Part shown: piece by piece, positions 26,472-36,522 of the stretch | Layout: every line of letters starts with the position of its first letter | Position numbering within the stretch: position 1 is the first letter of the stretch | Assembly (NCBI RefSeq): GCF_000381745.1 | Contig: NZ_KB906977.1 | Location: 53,426-117,425, forward strand | Direction of reading: 5' to 3' | Length of the DNA: 64,000 nucleotides | Origin: Psychromonas ossibalaenae ATCC BAA-1528 | Lineage (GTDB): Bacteria; Pseudomonadota; Gammaproteobacteria; Enterobacterales; Psychromonadaceae | Notes under the pieces: generated by a model | Told to the model about the DNA's origin: nothing | The model's input: the letters and a program-made list of their open reading frames with translations, nothing else | Database searches by the model: none | Made by a program: the position numbers and the translations under genes

Positions 26472-26846
26472 GTGCGTAAAGACAGACCTAAAAATTTAGA
26501 CCTGGCAACGGTCAAATTTCCCGTAACCGCAACTGCATCAATTCTGCACCGTGTATCCGGGATCATCGTATTTATTGCCCTGGCAATATTTTTAACACTT
26601 TTAAATTGTTCATTAGCATCAGAGCAGGATTTTCAACGAGTGCTTGGTTATTTTGATAATTTCCTGTTTGAATTTGTAATGTGGGGCGCTTTAACGGGTC
26701 TTGCTTACCATGCTGTATTTGGTGTACGTCATATGATTCAAGACCTGGGTTTCTGGGAAGAGTTAGACAGTGCATCAGTCAGTGCAAAAATCGGATTTAT
26801 AGTAACAGCTGTATTGTCTGTTTTAGCGGGGATTTTAGTATGGTAA
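26472..26846 (+). CDS. sdhC: Succinate dehydrogenase cytochrome b556 subunit
   Basis: Membrane anchor of complex II with three helices, haem and quinone binding. 124 residues, GTG start. It aligns in memory with E. coli SdhC through [27 protein letters not shown] (Ser/Arg of the quinone site) and [20 protein letters not shown] with the haem-ligand His. First gene of sdhCDAB-sucABCD; overlaps sdhD by 7 bp. Confidence 0.96.
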   Translation: MRKDRPKNLDLATVKFPVTATASILHRVSGIIVFIALAIFLTLLNCSLASEQDFQRVLGYFDNFLFEFVMWGALTGLAYHAVFGVRHMIQDLGFWEELDSASVSAKIGFIVTAVLSVLAGILVW

Positions 26847-27184
26847 AAATTGCAGGCACTTTTGGTAGAAGCGGTGTTCATGACTACATTTTATTACGTG
26901 CAAGTGCGATTGTGCTGCTTGCCTATATTCTCTATTTTGTTGGTTTTATTGCTTCAGCAGATTTAACATATGCTGTATGGACAGGGTTCTTCTCATTAAC
27001 ACTAACAAAAGTTTTCTCCTTATTTGCACTGATTGCCATGCTGGTTCATGCCTGGATCGGCATCTGGCAGGTGTTAACTGATTACGTGAAAAACACGCTG
27101 GTACGTGGTTTTTTACAGTTCTCATTAACTTCGGCTGCATTTATCTATGTTATTTCTGGTTTCGTAATTTTGTGGGGTGTTTAA
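26840..27184 (+). CDS. sdhD: Succinate dehydrogenase membrane anchor subunit
   Basis: 114 residues, three hydrophobic helices. [20 protein letters not shown] start, helix [14 protein letters not shown], then [20 protein letters not shown], which carries the haem-ligand His and the quinone-site residues. The start overlaps the sdhC stop (ATGGTAA), indicating translational coupling. A longer open frame reaches upstream into sdhC but is not coding. Confidence 0.95.
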   Translation: MVKIAGTFGRSGVHDYILLRASAIVLLAYILYFVGFIASADLTYAVWTGFFSLTLTKVFSLFALIAMLVHAWIGIWQVLTDYVKNTLVRGFLQFSLTSAAFIYVISGFVILWGV

Positions 27185-27185
27185 G

Positions 27186-28952
27186 GTGAGTCTACCTATT
27201 CGTGAATTTGATGCGATTGTGATTGGTGCCGGCGGTGCAGGTATGCGTGCTGCACTTTCTATTTCTCAAGAAGGCAAAAGTTGTGCCTTGATTACTAAAG
27301 TTTTTCCAACGCGCTCTCATACTGTTTCTGCTCAAGGCGGCATTACAGTCGCTCTGGGTAATGCCCATGAGGATGACTGGCAGTGGCATATGTACGATAC
27401 CGTTAAAGGCTCTGATTATATCGGTGACCAGGATGCGATTGAATATATGTGTAAAACCGGTCCTGAAGTGGTACGTGAACTTGAAAATATGGGGCTGCCT
27501 TTTTCCCGTTTTGAAGACGGCAGTGTTTATCAGCGTCCTTTCGGCGGCCAGTCTAAAGCATTTGGCGGTGAGCAGGCTTCTCGTACAGCAGCTGCCGCTG
27601 ACCGTACAGGTCATGCTCTATTACATACGCTTTATCAGCAGAATGTTAAAAATAAAACCACTATTTTTTCTGAGTGGTATGCACTTGATTTAGTGAAAAA
27701 TGACGACGGTGATGTTGTCGGCTGTACTGCTGTTGATATTGAATCCGGTGAAGTAGTGATGTTTAAAGCGCAGGCTACGGTTTTAGCAACCGGCGGTTCC
27801 GGCCGAATTTATGCGTCAACTACTAATGCGCATATCAATACCGGCGACGGTGTAGGTATGGCACTGCGTGCCGGTGTTCCTGTACAGGATATGGAAATGT
27901 GGCAGTTTCACCCGACCGGTATTGCCGGAGCGGGTGTTTTAGTGACGGAAGGCTGCCGTGGTGAAGGCGGCTACCTGTTAAACAAAGACGGCGAACGTTT
28001 TATGGAGCGTTATGCACCGAATGCCAAAGATTTAGCCGGTCGTGATGTAGTCGCGCGTTCAATTATGATTGAAATTCGTGAAGGGCGCGGCTGTGAAGGT
28101 CCCTGGGGCACGCATATTAAACTTAAACTGGATCATTTAGGTGAAGATGTTCTGGAGTCTCGTTTACCGGGAATCTGTGAATTGTCGCGAACCTTTGCCC
28201 ATGTTGATCCGGTAAAAGAGCCGATTCCAATTATTCCAACTTGCCATTATATGATGGGCGGCGTACCGACAACGGTTAACGGTCAGGTGTTAAAACTTGA
28301 TGAAAACGGTAAAGATGTCGAGGTTAAAGGTTTATTTGCCGTAGGTGAAATTGCCAGCGTGTCAGTACACGGCGCTAATCGTTTAGGCGGTAACTCGCTG
28401 CTGGATTTAGTGGTGTTTGGTCGTGCTGCCGGTAAACATTTAGGTAAAGTATTAACTGAAGAAAACACTCTAAAAGAGCCGACTCAGGAAAATATGGATG
28501 CGGCGCTTGCGCGCTTTAACCGTTGGGAAAAAGGCGACGGAACAGAGTGTCCGACACAAATTCGTAAAGATCTGCAGGACTGCATGCAGCGTAATTTCTC
28601 GGTATTTAGAGAAGGTGAAGCGATGGCTGAAGGCCTGGCTGAACTTAAAGTATTACGTGCGCGTCTGCAAAATGCCAAATTAGATGATAAGAGCAGTGAA
28701 TTTAATACCAACCGTATTGAATGTTTAGAGTTGGATAATCTGATGGAAACTGCATTCTCAACTGCTATGGCGGCCAACTTCAGAACAGAAAGTCGTGGTG
28801 CACACAGCCGCTTTGATTTCCCTGATCGTGATGATGCCAACTGGCTGCACCATAGTATCTTTAATCCTGAAACAGAAAGTATGTGTAAACGTGATGTCAA
28901 TATGGCACCAGTGCTACGTGAAGCTTTCCCGCCTAAAGCACGTGTTTACTAA
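27186..28952 (+). CDS. sdhA: Succinate dehydrogenase flavoprotein subunit
   Basis: Catalytic subunit oxidising succinate to fumarate. 588 residues with GTG at 27186, the same length as E. coli; an in-frame GTG at 27177 would add three residues overlapping sdhD. FAD-binding [10 protein letters not shown], covalent-FAD His in SHTVSAQGG, substrate residues in [12 protein letters not shown] and [14 protein letters not shown]-terminal [16 protein letters not shown]. The SD-like GGGG of the sdhD tail precedes it, so translation is coupled. Confidence 0.97.
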   Translation: MSLPIREFDAIVIGAGGAGMRAALSISQEGKSCALITKVFPTRSHTVSAQGGITVALGNAHEDDWQWHMYDTVKGSDYIGDQDAIEYMCKTGPEVVRELENMGLPFSRFEDGSVYQRPFGGQSKAFGGEQASRTAAAADRTGHALLHTLYQQNVKNKTTIFSEWYALDLVKNDDGDVVGCTAVDIESGEVVMFKAQATVLATGGSGRIYASTTNAHINTGDGVGMALRAGVPVQDMEMWQFHPTGIAGAGVLVTEGCRGEGGYLLNKDGERFMERYAPNAKDLAGRDVVARSIMIEIREGRGCEGPWGTHIKLKLDHLGEDVLESRLPGICELSRTFAHVDPVKEPIPIIPTCHYMMGGVPTTVNGQVLKLDENGKDVEVKGLFAVGEIASVSVHGANRLGGNSLLDLVVFGRAAGKHLGKVLTEENTLKEPTQENMDAALARFNRWEKGDGTECPTQIRKDLQDCMQRNFSVFREGEAMAEGLAELKVLRARLQNAKLDDKSSEFNTNRIECLELDNLMETAFSTAMAANFRTESRGAHSRFDFPDRDDANWLHHSIFNPETESMCKRDVNMAPVLREAFPPKARVY

Positions 28953-28966
28953 GAAGGTTACCTGTT

Positions 28967-29680
28967 ATGAATGTTACATTTTCTGTCTATCGTTATAACC
29001 CCGATGTTGATAATGCACCTTATATGCAAGATATGTCTTTAGATGTTCCAGAAGGCTCGGACATGATGGTGCTGGATGCATTAATCGCATTAAAAGAAAC
29101 TGACTCTACACTGTCGTTCCGCCGCTCATGCCGCGAAGGTGTATGTGGATCCGATGGTTTAAATATCAACGGTAAGAACGGCTTAGCTTGTATTACGCCG
29201 CTGTCTGATTTATTGTCAAAAGGCAAGATAGTGTTACGGCCGCTGCCGGGGTTACCGGTAGTTCGTGATCTGGTTATCGATATGACGCAGTTTTATACTC
29301 AGTATGAAAAAATTAAGCCATATTTAATTACAGACGACAGGAAACCGCCTGCTGGTGAATTTAAACAGTCACCTGAGGAAAGAGAAAAGCTTGACGGTTT
29401 ATATGAGTGTATTTTATGTGCCTGCTGCTCAACCTCTTGTCCGTCATTCTGGTGGAATCCGGATAAATTTATCGGGCCTGCCGGTTTATTAGCTGCCTAT
29501 CGTTTCCTTATTGACAGTCGTGACAGTGCTACCGAAGAGCGCTTATCTAATTTAGATGATGCTTTTAGCGTATTCCGTTGTCACGGTATTATGAATTGTG
29601 TCAGTGTTTGTCCAAAAGGATTAAACCCGACCAAGGCTATTGGTAAAATTAAATCAATGCTGCTGCAGCGTGCGATTTAA
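28967..29680 (+). CDS. sdhB: Succinate dehydrogenase iron-sulfur subunit
   Basis: 237 residues. [2Fe-2S] ligands in [12 protein letters not shown] and the later Cys of GLAC; [4Fe-4S] [11 protein letters not shown]; [3Fe-4S] [17 protein letters not shown]. Transfers electrons from the flavin to quinone. AGAAGG RBS, 14 bp after sdhA. A 48-bp gap leads to sucA. Confidence 0.97.
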   Translation: MNVTFSVYRYNPDVDNAPYMQDMSLDVPEGSDMMVLDALIALKETDSTLSFRRSCREGVCGSDGLNINGKNGLACITPLSDLLSKGKIVLRPLPGLPVVRDLVIDMTQFYTQYEKIKPYLITDDRKPPAGEFKQSPEEREKLDGLYECILCACCSTSCPSFWWNPDKFIGPAGLLAAYRFLIDSRDSATEERLSNLDDAFSVFRCHGIMNCVSVCPKGLNPTKAIGKIKSMLLQRAI

Positions 29681-29728
29681 TTCTTAGATCAAATTACAAC
29701 AAGCTAAAAAGAATACTAAGGAATTTTA

Positions 29729-32542
29729 ATGCCGACGAATGTTATGCAAACATGGTTAGCCTCATCTCACTTTTCTGGGGCAAATTCTACCTACATCGAA
29801 GATCTTTATGAATTATACCTGGAAGACCCGCTTGCTGTTGATGCCAACTGGCGTGAAGTGTTTGATGAACTGCCGCAGGTAAGTGAGCAGCCTGAAGAAG
29901 CACACTCTGTTATCCGTGAACAGATGAAACATGCCGCTAAAGCGCCCAAATGTTTTACGCCGCCGCAGGGGGCTGTGCACAACGATGCTAAACAGGTGAA
30001 AGTACTGCAGCTGATCGGTTCATACCGTAACCGTGGTCATGAAGTTGCTGCACTTGATCCTCTTGGTTTGATCAAGCATGAAAGTATAAAAGATTTAGAC
30101 CCCTTTTATCATGACCTGGAAGGTTCGGATCTTGATGCCAGTTTTAATGTCGGTTCTTATGCAGCCAGTAATGAAACCATGATATTACGGGATCTAGTCG
30201 CATCACTTAAACGTACCTACTGCGGCTCAATTGGTGCTGAGTACATGCATATCACCAATACTGAAGAGAAACGCTGGCTGCAGAATCGTATTGAATCCTG
30301 CGAAAGTAAACCTTCCTTCAGTGAAGAAGCTAAAAACCGTTTCCTGGAAGAGTTAACGGCAGCCGAAGGACTGGAACGTTATATCGGTTCCAAATTCCCG
30401 GGGGCTAAACGTTTCTCTTTAGAGGGCGGCGATTCATTTGTGCCAATGCTTAAAGAGTTAATCCGCCGTGCGGGCGAACAGGGCGCGCAGGAAGTGGTAC
30501 TAGGCATGGCTCACCGCGGCCGTCTTAATGTACTGGTTAATGTTCTGGGTAAAAAACCAAATCGTTTATTTGATGAATTCGCAGGAAAGCATGGTGAAGT
30601 TAACGGTTCCAGTGATGTGAAATACCATCAGGGTTTCAGCAGCGACTTTAAAACGCCTAAAGGTAATGTGCATTTATCATTAGCCTTTAATCCGTCACAT
30701 TTAGAGATTGTTAATCCCGTTGTTCTAGGTTCAGTACGCGCCCGTCAGGAGCGTTTACAAAGTATCGGAGAAAGTGTGCTGCCGATTACGGTACACGGAG
30801 ACTCTGCGATTGCCGGTCAGGGTATAGTGCAGGAGACATTTAATATGTCGCAGGCACGTGCATTCAAAGTATCCGGCACCGTCCGTATTGTTATTAATAA
30901 CCAGATCGGTTTCACTACCTCAAATCCGGAAGATACACGCTCAACACGTTACTGTACTGATATTGCAAAAATGGTACAGGCGCCGATTTTCCATGTTAAT
31001 GCAGATGATCCTGAAGCGGTTATTTTAGCCTCGCAGATTGCGTTAGATTTCCGTAACACATTCAAGCGCGATGTAGTGATTGACCTGGTATGTTACCGTC
31101 GTCACGGCCATAATGAGGCCGACGAGCCGAATGCAACACAACCATTGATGTATCAAAAGATTAAAAAGCATGCCACACCGCGTGAAATCTACGTAGAACA
31201 GCTCGAAAGTGAAGGTGTTATCAGTGCTGGATACGGTAAGCAGTTAGTTTCTGATTATCGTGACGCATTAGATAACGGTGAGTGTGTGGTAAAAGAGTGG
31301 CAGGCAATGAAGCGTCATTCTGTTGACTGGTCTCCCTACCTTAAACATGACTGGGATGCTCCCTATGAGCCGCAGTTCTCTAAACAACGTTTAGTGGAGC
31401 TGGGAGAATCAATCAGCCAGTACCCGGAGACTTATGAGCAGCACTCACGGGTGAAAAAGATCTATGCAGACCGTCTGCTGATGGCCCGCAGTGAAAAACT
31501 CTGTGACTGGGGATTTGCTGAAAATCTCGCTTATGCAACACTGCTGGATTCTAAATATAATATTCGTTTAGTCGGGCAGGATTCTGGGCGTGGTACTTTC
31601 TTCCATCGTCATGCGGTTTTACATGAGCAGAAAGAAGGTGAGCAGTATGTACCGCTGAAAAATATTGCTGAACAACAGGGGCATTTTGATGTTTATGATT
31701 CAGTACTGTCGGAAGCTGCTGTATTAGCTTTTGAATACGGCTACTCAACAGCCGCTCCGAAAGGTTTATGTATCTGGGAAGCGCAGTTTGGTGATTTTGC
31801 CAATGGAGCACAGGTGGTCTTTGATCAGTTTCTGTCTTCAGGTGAGCAGAAGTGGGGACGCATGTGCGGCCTGACGGTTATGCTTCCACATGGTTATGAA
31901 GGGCAGGGACCGGAGCATTCATCGGCTCGTTTAGAGCGTTATCTGCAGCTGTGTGCTGAGCATAATATGCAGGTTTGTGTACCTTCAACCCCGGCACAGG
32001 TTTTTCATATGCTTCGCCGTCAGGTAATTCGTTCAATGCGCCGTCCGTTAATTGTTATGTCGCCTAAATCATTACTGCGCCATCCGATGGCGGTGTCGAG
32101 CATGGATGAACTTTCATCGGGCACTTTCCAGAACGCCATCGCAGAGGTTGACGAGCAGGATGCGAAGGGCGTTAACCGTGTGGTTTTATGCAGCGGTAAA
32201 GTGTATTACGAGCTGTTAGACAAGCGCCGTAAAGAAGATCTGACTAATGTCGCAATTATTCGTATTGAGCAGCTGTATCCGTTCCCGACTAACGAAGTGA
32301 GTGATATTTTAGAAGACTACATGCATGTAAAAGATTTTATCTGGTGTCAGGAAGAGCCTCAGAATCAGGGCGCCTGGTACTGTAGTCAGCATCATTTCCG
32401 CAGTGTACTGCCAGAACCCGCTAAATTACATTATGCCGGACGCGCAGCTTCAGCATCAACTGCTGTTGGTTATATGTCTCTGCACGTTAAGCAGCAGAAA
32501 GCTTTAGTAAATGAAGCGCTTGGTTTTGAAGAGCCTCAATAA
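29729..32542 (+). CDS. sucA: 2-oxoglutarate dehydrogenase E1 component
   Basis: Thiamine-diphosphate decarboxylase of the 2-oxoglutarate dehydrogenase complex; 937 residues against 933 in E. coli. N-terminal E2-interaction helix (YIEDLYELYLEDP), TPP region GMAHRGRLNVLVNVLGK and NNQIGFTTSNPED, CYRRHGHNEADEP, GQDSGRGTFFHRHAVLHEQ, and C-terminal EEPQNQGAWYC. Follows sdhB in the same direction and shares the E. coli operon order. Confidence 0.97.
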   Translation: MPTNVMQTWLASSHFSGANSTYIEDLYELYLEDPLAVDANWREVFDELPQVSEQPEEAHSVIREQMKHAAKAPKCFTPPQGAVHNDAKQVKVLQLIGSYRNRGHEVAALDPLGLIKHESIKDLDPFYHDLEGSDLDASFNVGSYAASNETMILRDLVASLKRTYCGSIGAEYMHITNTEEKRWLQNRIESCESKPSFSEEAKNRFLEELTAAEGLERYIGSKFPGAKRFSLEGGDSFVPMLKELIRRAGEQGAQEVVLGMAHRGRLNVLVNVLGKKPNRLFDEFAGKHGEVNGSSDVKYHQGFSSDFKTPKGNVHLSLAFNPSHLEIVNPVVLGSVRARQERLQSIGESVLPITVHGDSAIAGQGIVQETFNMSQARAFKVSGTVRIVINNQIGFTTSNPEDTRSTRYCTDIAKMVQAPIFHVNADDPEAVILASQIALDFRNTFKRDVVIDLVCYRRHGHNEADEPNATQPLMYQKIKKHATPREIYVEQLESEGVISAGYGKQLVSDYRDALDNGECVVKEWQAMKRHSVDWSPYLKHDWDAPYEPQFSKQRLVELGESISQYPETYEQHSRVKKIYADRLLMARSEKLCDWGFAENLAYATLLDSKYNIRLVGQDSGRGTFFHRHAVLHEQKEGEQYVPLKNIAEQQGHFDVYDSVLSEAAVLAFEYGYSTAAPKGLCIWEAQFGDFANGAQVVFDQFLSSGEQKWGRMCGLTVMLPHGYEGQGPEHSSARLERYLQLCAEHNMQVCVPSTPAQVFHMLRRQVIRSMRRPLIVMSPKSLLRHPMAVSSMDELSSGTFQNAIAEVDEQDAKGVNRVVLCSGKVYYELLDKRRKEDLTNVAIIRIEQLYPFPTNEVSDILEDYMHVKDFIWCQEEPQNQGAWYCSQHHFRSVLPEPAKLHYAGRAASASTAVGYMSLHVKQQKALVNEALGFEEPQ

Positions 32543-32608
32543 AATTACAACAAGTTTAGTTACAACCCGATTTTAGTTTAAAGAATTTTACAGTAGGAAG
32601 CGTTAATT

Positions 32609-33772
32609 ATGATTGAAATATTAGTTCCAGTACTTCCAGAGTCAGTAGCGGATGCAACCGTTGCAACATGGCATAAACAACCAGGTGATTTTGTTGAACG
32701 TGACGAAGTGCTTGTTGAAATTGAAACTGACAAAGTAGTTTTAGAAGTTCCCGCTACGGCATCAGGTATCTTAGATAAAATTGTCGAAGATGAGGGGGCA
32801 ACTGTACTTTCACAGCAGGTCTTAGGAAAACTAAAAGAGGGAGCGGCTGCTCCTGTAAAAGAGCCGGAAATTGAAGTTGAGACGCGTGCAACGCTTGCTG
32901 ATGCAAGTCCTTCTGTACGTCGTTTAATGTTAGAAGAAGATATTCAGGCTCGTGATATTAAAGGCTCAGGTAAAGGCGGTTTAATAACACGTGAAGATGT
33001 TGATAAACATAGAGAGCTTAAAAATAAGGATGCAACTGAAGCTAAGGTGGATATTGTTGCCGCTGTTGCCGCGCGCAGTGAAAAACGTGTGGCAATGACG
33101 CGTTTACGTAAACGTGTTGCCGAGCGTCTGCTGGAAGCTAAAAATTCTACTGCCATGCTGACTACGTTTAACGAAGTGAATATGAAACCGATTATGGATC
33201 TGCGTAAGCAGTATCAGGAAGTCTTCGAGAAAAAACACGGTATTCGCTTAGGCTTTATGTCGTTTTATATTAAAGCAGTAACTGAAGCGCTGAAGCGTTT
33301 TCCGGAAGTAAATGCAGCGATTGACGGTGACGAGATTGTTTATCATAACTTCTTTGATGTCAGTATTGCGGTTTCGACCCCTCGTGGTCTGGTAACACCA
33401 GTATTACGTGATACTGATACATTAAGTGTTGCTGAAATTGAAAAAGGCATTAAAGCATTAGCGATTAAAGGCCGTGACGGCAAATTAACTGTTGATGAAA
33501 TGATGGGTGGTAACTTTACCGTAACAAACGGCGGTGTATTTGGTTCTCTATTATCGACCCCTATTATCAATCCTCCGCAGGCCGCCATCTTAGGCATGCA
33601 TAAAATCCAGGACCGCCCTATGGCGGTTGACGGTAAGGTTGAAATTTTACCTATGATGTACCTGGCGCTTTCTTATGACCATCGTTTAATTGACGGCAAA
33701 GAGTCAGTGAGTTTCTTAGTAACAATCAAAGAATTGCTTGAAGATCCGACACGCTTACTGCTGGATGTTTAA
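32609..33772 (+). CDS. sucB: 2-oxoglutarate dehydrogenase E2 (dihydrolipoyl succinyltransferase)
   Basis: 387 residues, one lipoyl domain (lipoylated Lys in [11 protein letters not shown]), a peripheral-subunit-binding domain (~100-135, [20 protein letters not shown]) and the catalytic domain ending in [13 protein letters not shown] with the catalytic His/Asp. About 18 residues shorter than E. coli, all in the linker between lipoyl and binding domains. No lpd gene is in the window, so E3 is encoded elsewhere. Confidence 0.97.
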   Translation: MIEILVPVLPESVADATVATWHKQPGDFVERDEVLVEIETDKVVLEVPATASGILDKIVEDEGATVLSQQVLGKLKEGAAAPVKEPEIEVETRATLADASPSVRRLMLEEDIQARDIKGSGKGGLITREDVDKHRELKNKDATEAKVDIVAAVAARSEKRVAMTRLRKRVAERLLEAKNSTAMLTTFNEVNMKPIMDLRKQYQEVFEKKHGIRLGFMSFYIKAVTEALKRFPEVNAAIDGDEIVYHNFFDVSIAVSTPRGLVTPVLRDTDTLSVAEIEKGIKALAIKGRDGKLTVDEMMGGNFTVTNGGVFGSLLSTPIINPPQAAILGMHKIQDRPMAVDGKVEILPMMYLALSYDHRLIDGKESVSFLVTIKELLEDPTRLLLDV

Positions 33773-33783
33773 GGGATAACGTT

Positions 33784-33823
33784 AACCTGTTGTTAATTTA
33801 AAACTATTATTTAACAACAGGTT
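33784..33823 (+). other. 13-bp stem-loop between sucB and sucC
   Basis: AACCTGTTGTTAA (33784-33796) pairs perfectly with TTAACAACAGGTT (33811-33823), loop 14 nt, no T-run. It starts 11 bp after the sucB stop. Likely an mRNA processing or stabilising element separating sucAB from sucCD rather than a terminator. Confidence 0.55.
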
Positions 33824-33904
33824 GAACGTGTGAGTAGTATTGTTTCATCACCTCTGCCTAGTTAATATGGGCATTATGTTTAACCAAACAAATGGATAAA
33901 AATC

Positions 33905-35071
33905 ATGAATTTGCATGAATATCAGGCAAAACAGTTGTTCACAGAGTATGGCTTACCTGTACCACAGGGCATTGCCTGTGATAGCGCAGAACAAGCAGTC
34001 AATGCGGCGTCTCAGTTAGGCGGAGACAAATGGGTGATTAAATGTCAGGTGCATGCCGGCGGCCGTGGTAAGGCGGGCGGTGTAGAGCTTGTGAAATCAA
34101 AAGAAGGCTTACGCGATTTTGCACATAAATGGTTAGGCAAAAACTTAGTAACTTATCAGACTGATGCAAACGGTCAGCCGGTTAATAAACTGCTGGTTGA
34201 AAGCTGCAGTGATATTGCTAATGAACTTTATTTAGGCGCAGTTGTAGACAGAGCGTCGCAGCGTGTTATTTTCATGGCTTCCACGGAAGGCGGTGTGGAA
34301 ATTGAAAAAGTTGCACAAGATACGCCTGAGCTGATTCATCAGGCAATTATTGATCCGCTGGTAGGCGCTCAGGCATATCAGGGACGTGAGCTCGCTTTTA
34401 AACTTGGACTTTCAGGTAAACAGGTTGGTCAGTTTACAAAAATATTTTTAGGGCTTTCAGCAATTTTTCATGAGAAAGATTTAGCACTTCTGGAAATCAA
34501 CCCGCTGGTTGTTACTGCACAGGATGATTTAATCTGTTTAGACGGCAAAATCAGCATCGACTCAAACGCAATGTACCGTCAGAAAGTACTTCATGAAATG
34601 AATGATGCAACGCAAGATGACGCACGTGAAGTACATGCTGCGCAGTGGGAACTAAACTATGTTGCACTTGATGGAAACATCGGCTGTATGGTTAACGGTG
34701 CTGGCCTGGCAATGGGTACAATGGATATCGTGCAGCTGCACGGCGGCAAGCCGGCTAACTTTCTTGATGTAGGAGGTGGTGCAACCAAAGAGCGTGTTAC
34801 TGAAGCATTCAAAATTATCCTTTCTGACGATAAAGTTGAAGCTGTTTTAGTTAATATCTTCGGTGGTATTGTTCGTTGTGATCTAATCGCAGACGGTGTT
34901 ATCGGCGCAGTTGAAGAAGTAGGCGTATCAGTTCCGGTTATCGTTCGTTTAGAAGGTAATAACGCAGAGTTAGGCCGTGCAAAACTTGCTGAATCAGGCC
35001 TGAACATTATTGCGGCGGCTTCGCTTAGCGATGCGGCAGAGCAGTCAGTTAAAGCAGTAGGTGGCAAATAA
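33905..35071 (+). CDS. sucC: Succinyl-CoA synthetase beta subunit
   Basis: 388 residues, ATP-grasp enzyme making ATP (or GTP) from succinyl-CoA with SucD. Start [20 protein letters not shown] is family-typical; nucleotide-binding block [15 protein letters not shown], and C-terminal [15 protein letters not shown], which forms the phosphohistidine power helix. The stop codon shares one base with the sucD start (TAATG), a tight translational coupling seen in E. coli too. Confidence 0.97.
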   Translation: MNLHEYQAKQLFTEYGLPVPQGIACDSAEQAVNAASQLGGDKWVIKCQVHAGGRGKAGGVELVKSKEGLRDFAHKWLGKNLVTYQTDANGQPVNKLLVESCSDIANELYLGAVVDRASQRVIFMASTEGGVEIEKVAQDTPELIHQAIIDPLVGAQAYQGRELAFKLGLSGKQVGQFTKIFLGLSAIFHEKDLALLEINPLVVTAQDDLICLDGKISIDSNAMYRQKVLHEMNDATQDDAREVHAAQWELNYVALDGNIGCMVNGAGLAMGTMDIVQLHGGKPANFLDVGGGATKERVTEAFKIILSDDKVEAVLVNIFGGIVRCDLIADGVIGAVEEVGVSVPVIVRLEGNNAELGRAKLAESGLNIIAAASLSDAAEQSVKAVGGK

Positions 35072-35943
35072 TGAGCATTTTAATTAATAAAGATACAAAA
35101 GTAATTTGTCAGGGTTTCACCGGCGGGCAGGGCACATTCCACTCAGAACAGGCGATTGAATACGGTACACAAATGGTCGGCGGTGTATCGCCGGGTAAAG
35201 GCGGTCAAGTTCACCTTGGCCTTCCTGTATTTAACACTGTACGTGATGCAGTGCAGGCAACGGGCGCAACGGCAACGGTTATCTACGTACCGGCACCATT
35301 TTGTAAAGATGCAATATTAGAAGCAATAGATGCGGGTATCAAACTGATCGTGACTATTACCGAAGGCATTCCGACACTGGACCTGCTTGAAGTTAAAGTT
35401 AAATTAGACCAGTCTGGTGTTGTGATGGTTGGCCCTAACTGCCCGGGTGTTATCACTCCTGATGAATGTAAGATTGGGATTATGCCGGGGCATATTCATA
35501 AAAAAGGTAAAGTCGGTATTGTATCCCGCTCTGGTACATTAACTTACGAAGCAGTTAAACAGACAACCGACGAAGGTTTTGGCCAGTCTACCTGCGTCGG
35601 CATCGGCGGTGACCCTATCCCGGGTTCAAGCTTTATTGATATTCTTGCATTATTCCAGGACGATCCGGAAACTGAAGCGATCGTAATGATTGGTGAGATC
35701 GGCGGTACTGCGGAAGAAGAAGCTGCTGCATTTATTAAAGCAAACGTGACCAAACCTGTTGTATCTTACATTGCTGGTGTAACTGCACCTGCAGGTAAGC
35801 GCATGGGTCATGCTGGTGCTATTATCGCTGGTGGTAAAGGTACTGCTGAAGATAAATTTAAAGCACTGGAAGATGCGGGTGTGAAAACGACTAAATCTTT
35901 AGCTGAAATTGGTAAAGCATTGCGTGAAGTAACCGGCTGGTAG
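35071..35943 (+). CDS. sucD: Succinyl-CoA synthetase alpha subunit
   Basis: 290 residues. CoA-binding Rossmann domain ([15 protein letters not shown]), [11 protein letters not shown], and the phosphorylated His at 247 in [20 protein letters not shown]. Ends the sdh-suc operon with a terminator at 35970-35996. The DNA from codon Met245 through the terminator is duplicated twice more just downstream (36025-36447), a tandem tail duplication that leaves the true gene intact. Confidence 0.97.
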   Translation: MSILINKDTKVICQGFTGGQGTFHSEQAIEYGTQMVGGVSPGKGGQVHLGLPVFNTVRDAVQATGATATVIYVPAPFCKDAILEAIDAGIKLIVTITEGIPTLDLLEVKVKLDQSGVVMVGPNCPGVITPDECKIGIMPGHIHKKGKVGIVSRSGTLTYEAVKQTTDEGFGQSTCVGIGGDPIPGSSFIDILALFQDDPETEAIVMIGEIGGTAEEEAAAFIKANVTKPVVSYIAGVTAPAGKRMGHAGAIIAGGKGTAEDKFKALEDAGVKTTKSLAEIGKALREVTGW

Positions 35944-35969
35944 TTTTTTGCCTACAAGACTAAATATAC

Positions 35970-35996
35970 AAGCCTCGTTTTAACGGGGCTTTTTTG
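35970..35996 (+). terminator. sucD terminator
   Basis: AAGCCTCGT with ACGGGGCTT (one G-U) around TTTTA, then TTTTTT. An identical second copy is at 36210-36236 inside the duplicated unit. Confidence 0.85.
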
Positions 35997-36024
35997 TGGC
36001 TGTAGGTGTTGTTTATAAGCCAGC

Positions 36025-36156
36025 ATGGTGCTGTCATCTTCCGGTGCTATTATCGCTGGTGGTAAAGGTACTGCTGAAGATAAATTTAAAGCACTGGAAG
36101 ATGCGGGTCTGAAAAGAACTAAATCTCTAGCTGAAATCGGTAAAGCGCTATGTTAA
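36025..36156 (+). pseudogene. SucD C-terminal mini-frame, copy 2
   Basis: An ATG-to-TAA frame of 43 codons encoding MVLSSSG followed by the SucD C-terminal helix region ([17 protein letters not shown]). It lacks His247 and the CoA domain, so cannot be an active subunit. No convincing RBS and it lies behind the sucD terminator. Treated as a duplicated gene fragment; the retained frame is noted as a finding. Confidence 0.6.
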
Positions 36157-36264
36157 GTACATGGGGAAGTAACCGGCTGGTAGTTTTTTGCCTACAAGAC
36201 TAAATATACAAGCCTCGTTTTAACGGGGCTTTTTTGTGGCTGTAGGTGTTGTTTATAAACCAGT

Positions 36265-36447
36265 ATGGGTCTGTCATCTTCCGGTGCTATTATCGCTGGT
36301 GGTAAAGGTACTGCTGAAGATAAATTTAAAGCATTAGAAGATGCGGGTCTGAAAAGAACTAAATCTTTAGCTGAAATCGGCAAAGCACTATGTTTAATGC
36401 ATGGGGGAAGTAACCGGCTGGTAATTCTCTGCTTAATGCTGGAGTAA
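36265..36447 (+). pseudogene. SucD C-terminal mini-frame, copy 3
   Basis: 60-codon frame starting MGLSSSG, identical in protein sequence to copy 2 over residues 3-43 although four codons differ at synonymous positions. The copied stop (TAA) has become TTA, so the frame runs on into [17 protein letters not shown], which is unrelated to SucD. No RBS seen. Confidence 0.55.
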
Positions 36448-36522
36448 GAGCCTCTAAATCTTTAGCTGAAATTGGCAAAGCACTAAGTTAAGTACCCTGC
36501 AAGTTAATGCATGGTAAAGGAC

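Larger units (their letters stand above)
36019..36516 (+). repeat. Tandem duplications of the sucD 3' end plus terminator
   Basis: The segment from the sucD codon Met245 region (about 35803) to ~36018 is repeated at ~36025-36258 and again, shortened, at ~36265-36425, with a further 3' scrap at ~36452-36514. The spacing is 228 bp then 240 bp, the difference being a 12-bp insertion near the copied stop. The stretch 35941-36018 (stop, terminator, spacer) is identical to 36181-36258. The copies replace the active-site His region MGHAG by M(V/G)LSSSG. Confidence 0.9.

Noticed and set aside
26681..26839. Upstream extension of sdhD inside sdhC
   Set aside because: The ATG at 26840 matches the SdhD N terminus; upstream residues are an out-of-frame reading of sdhC.
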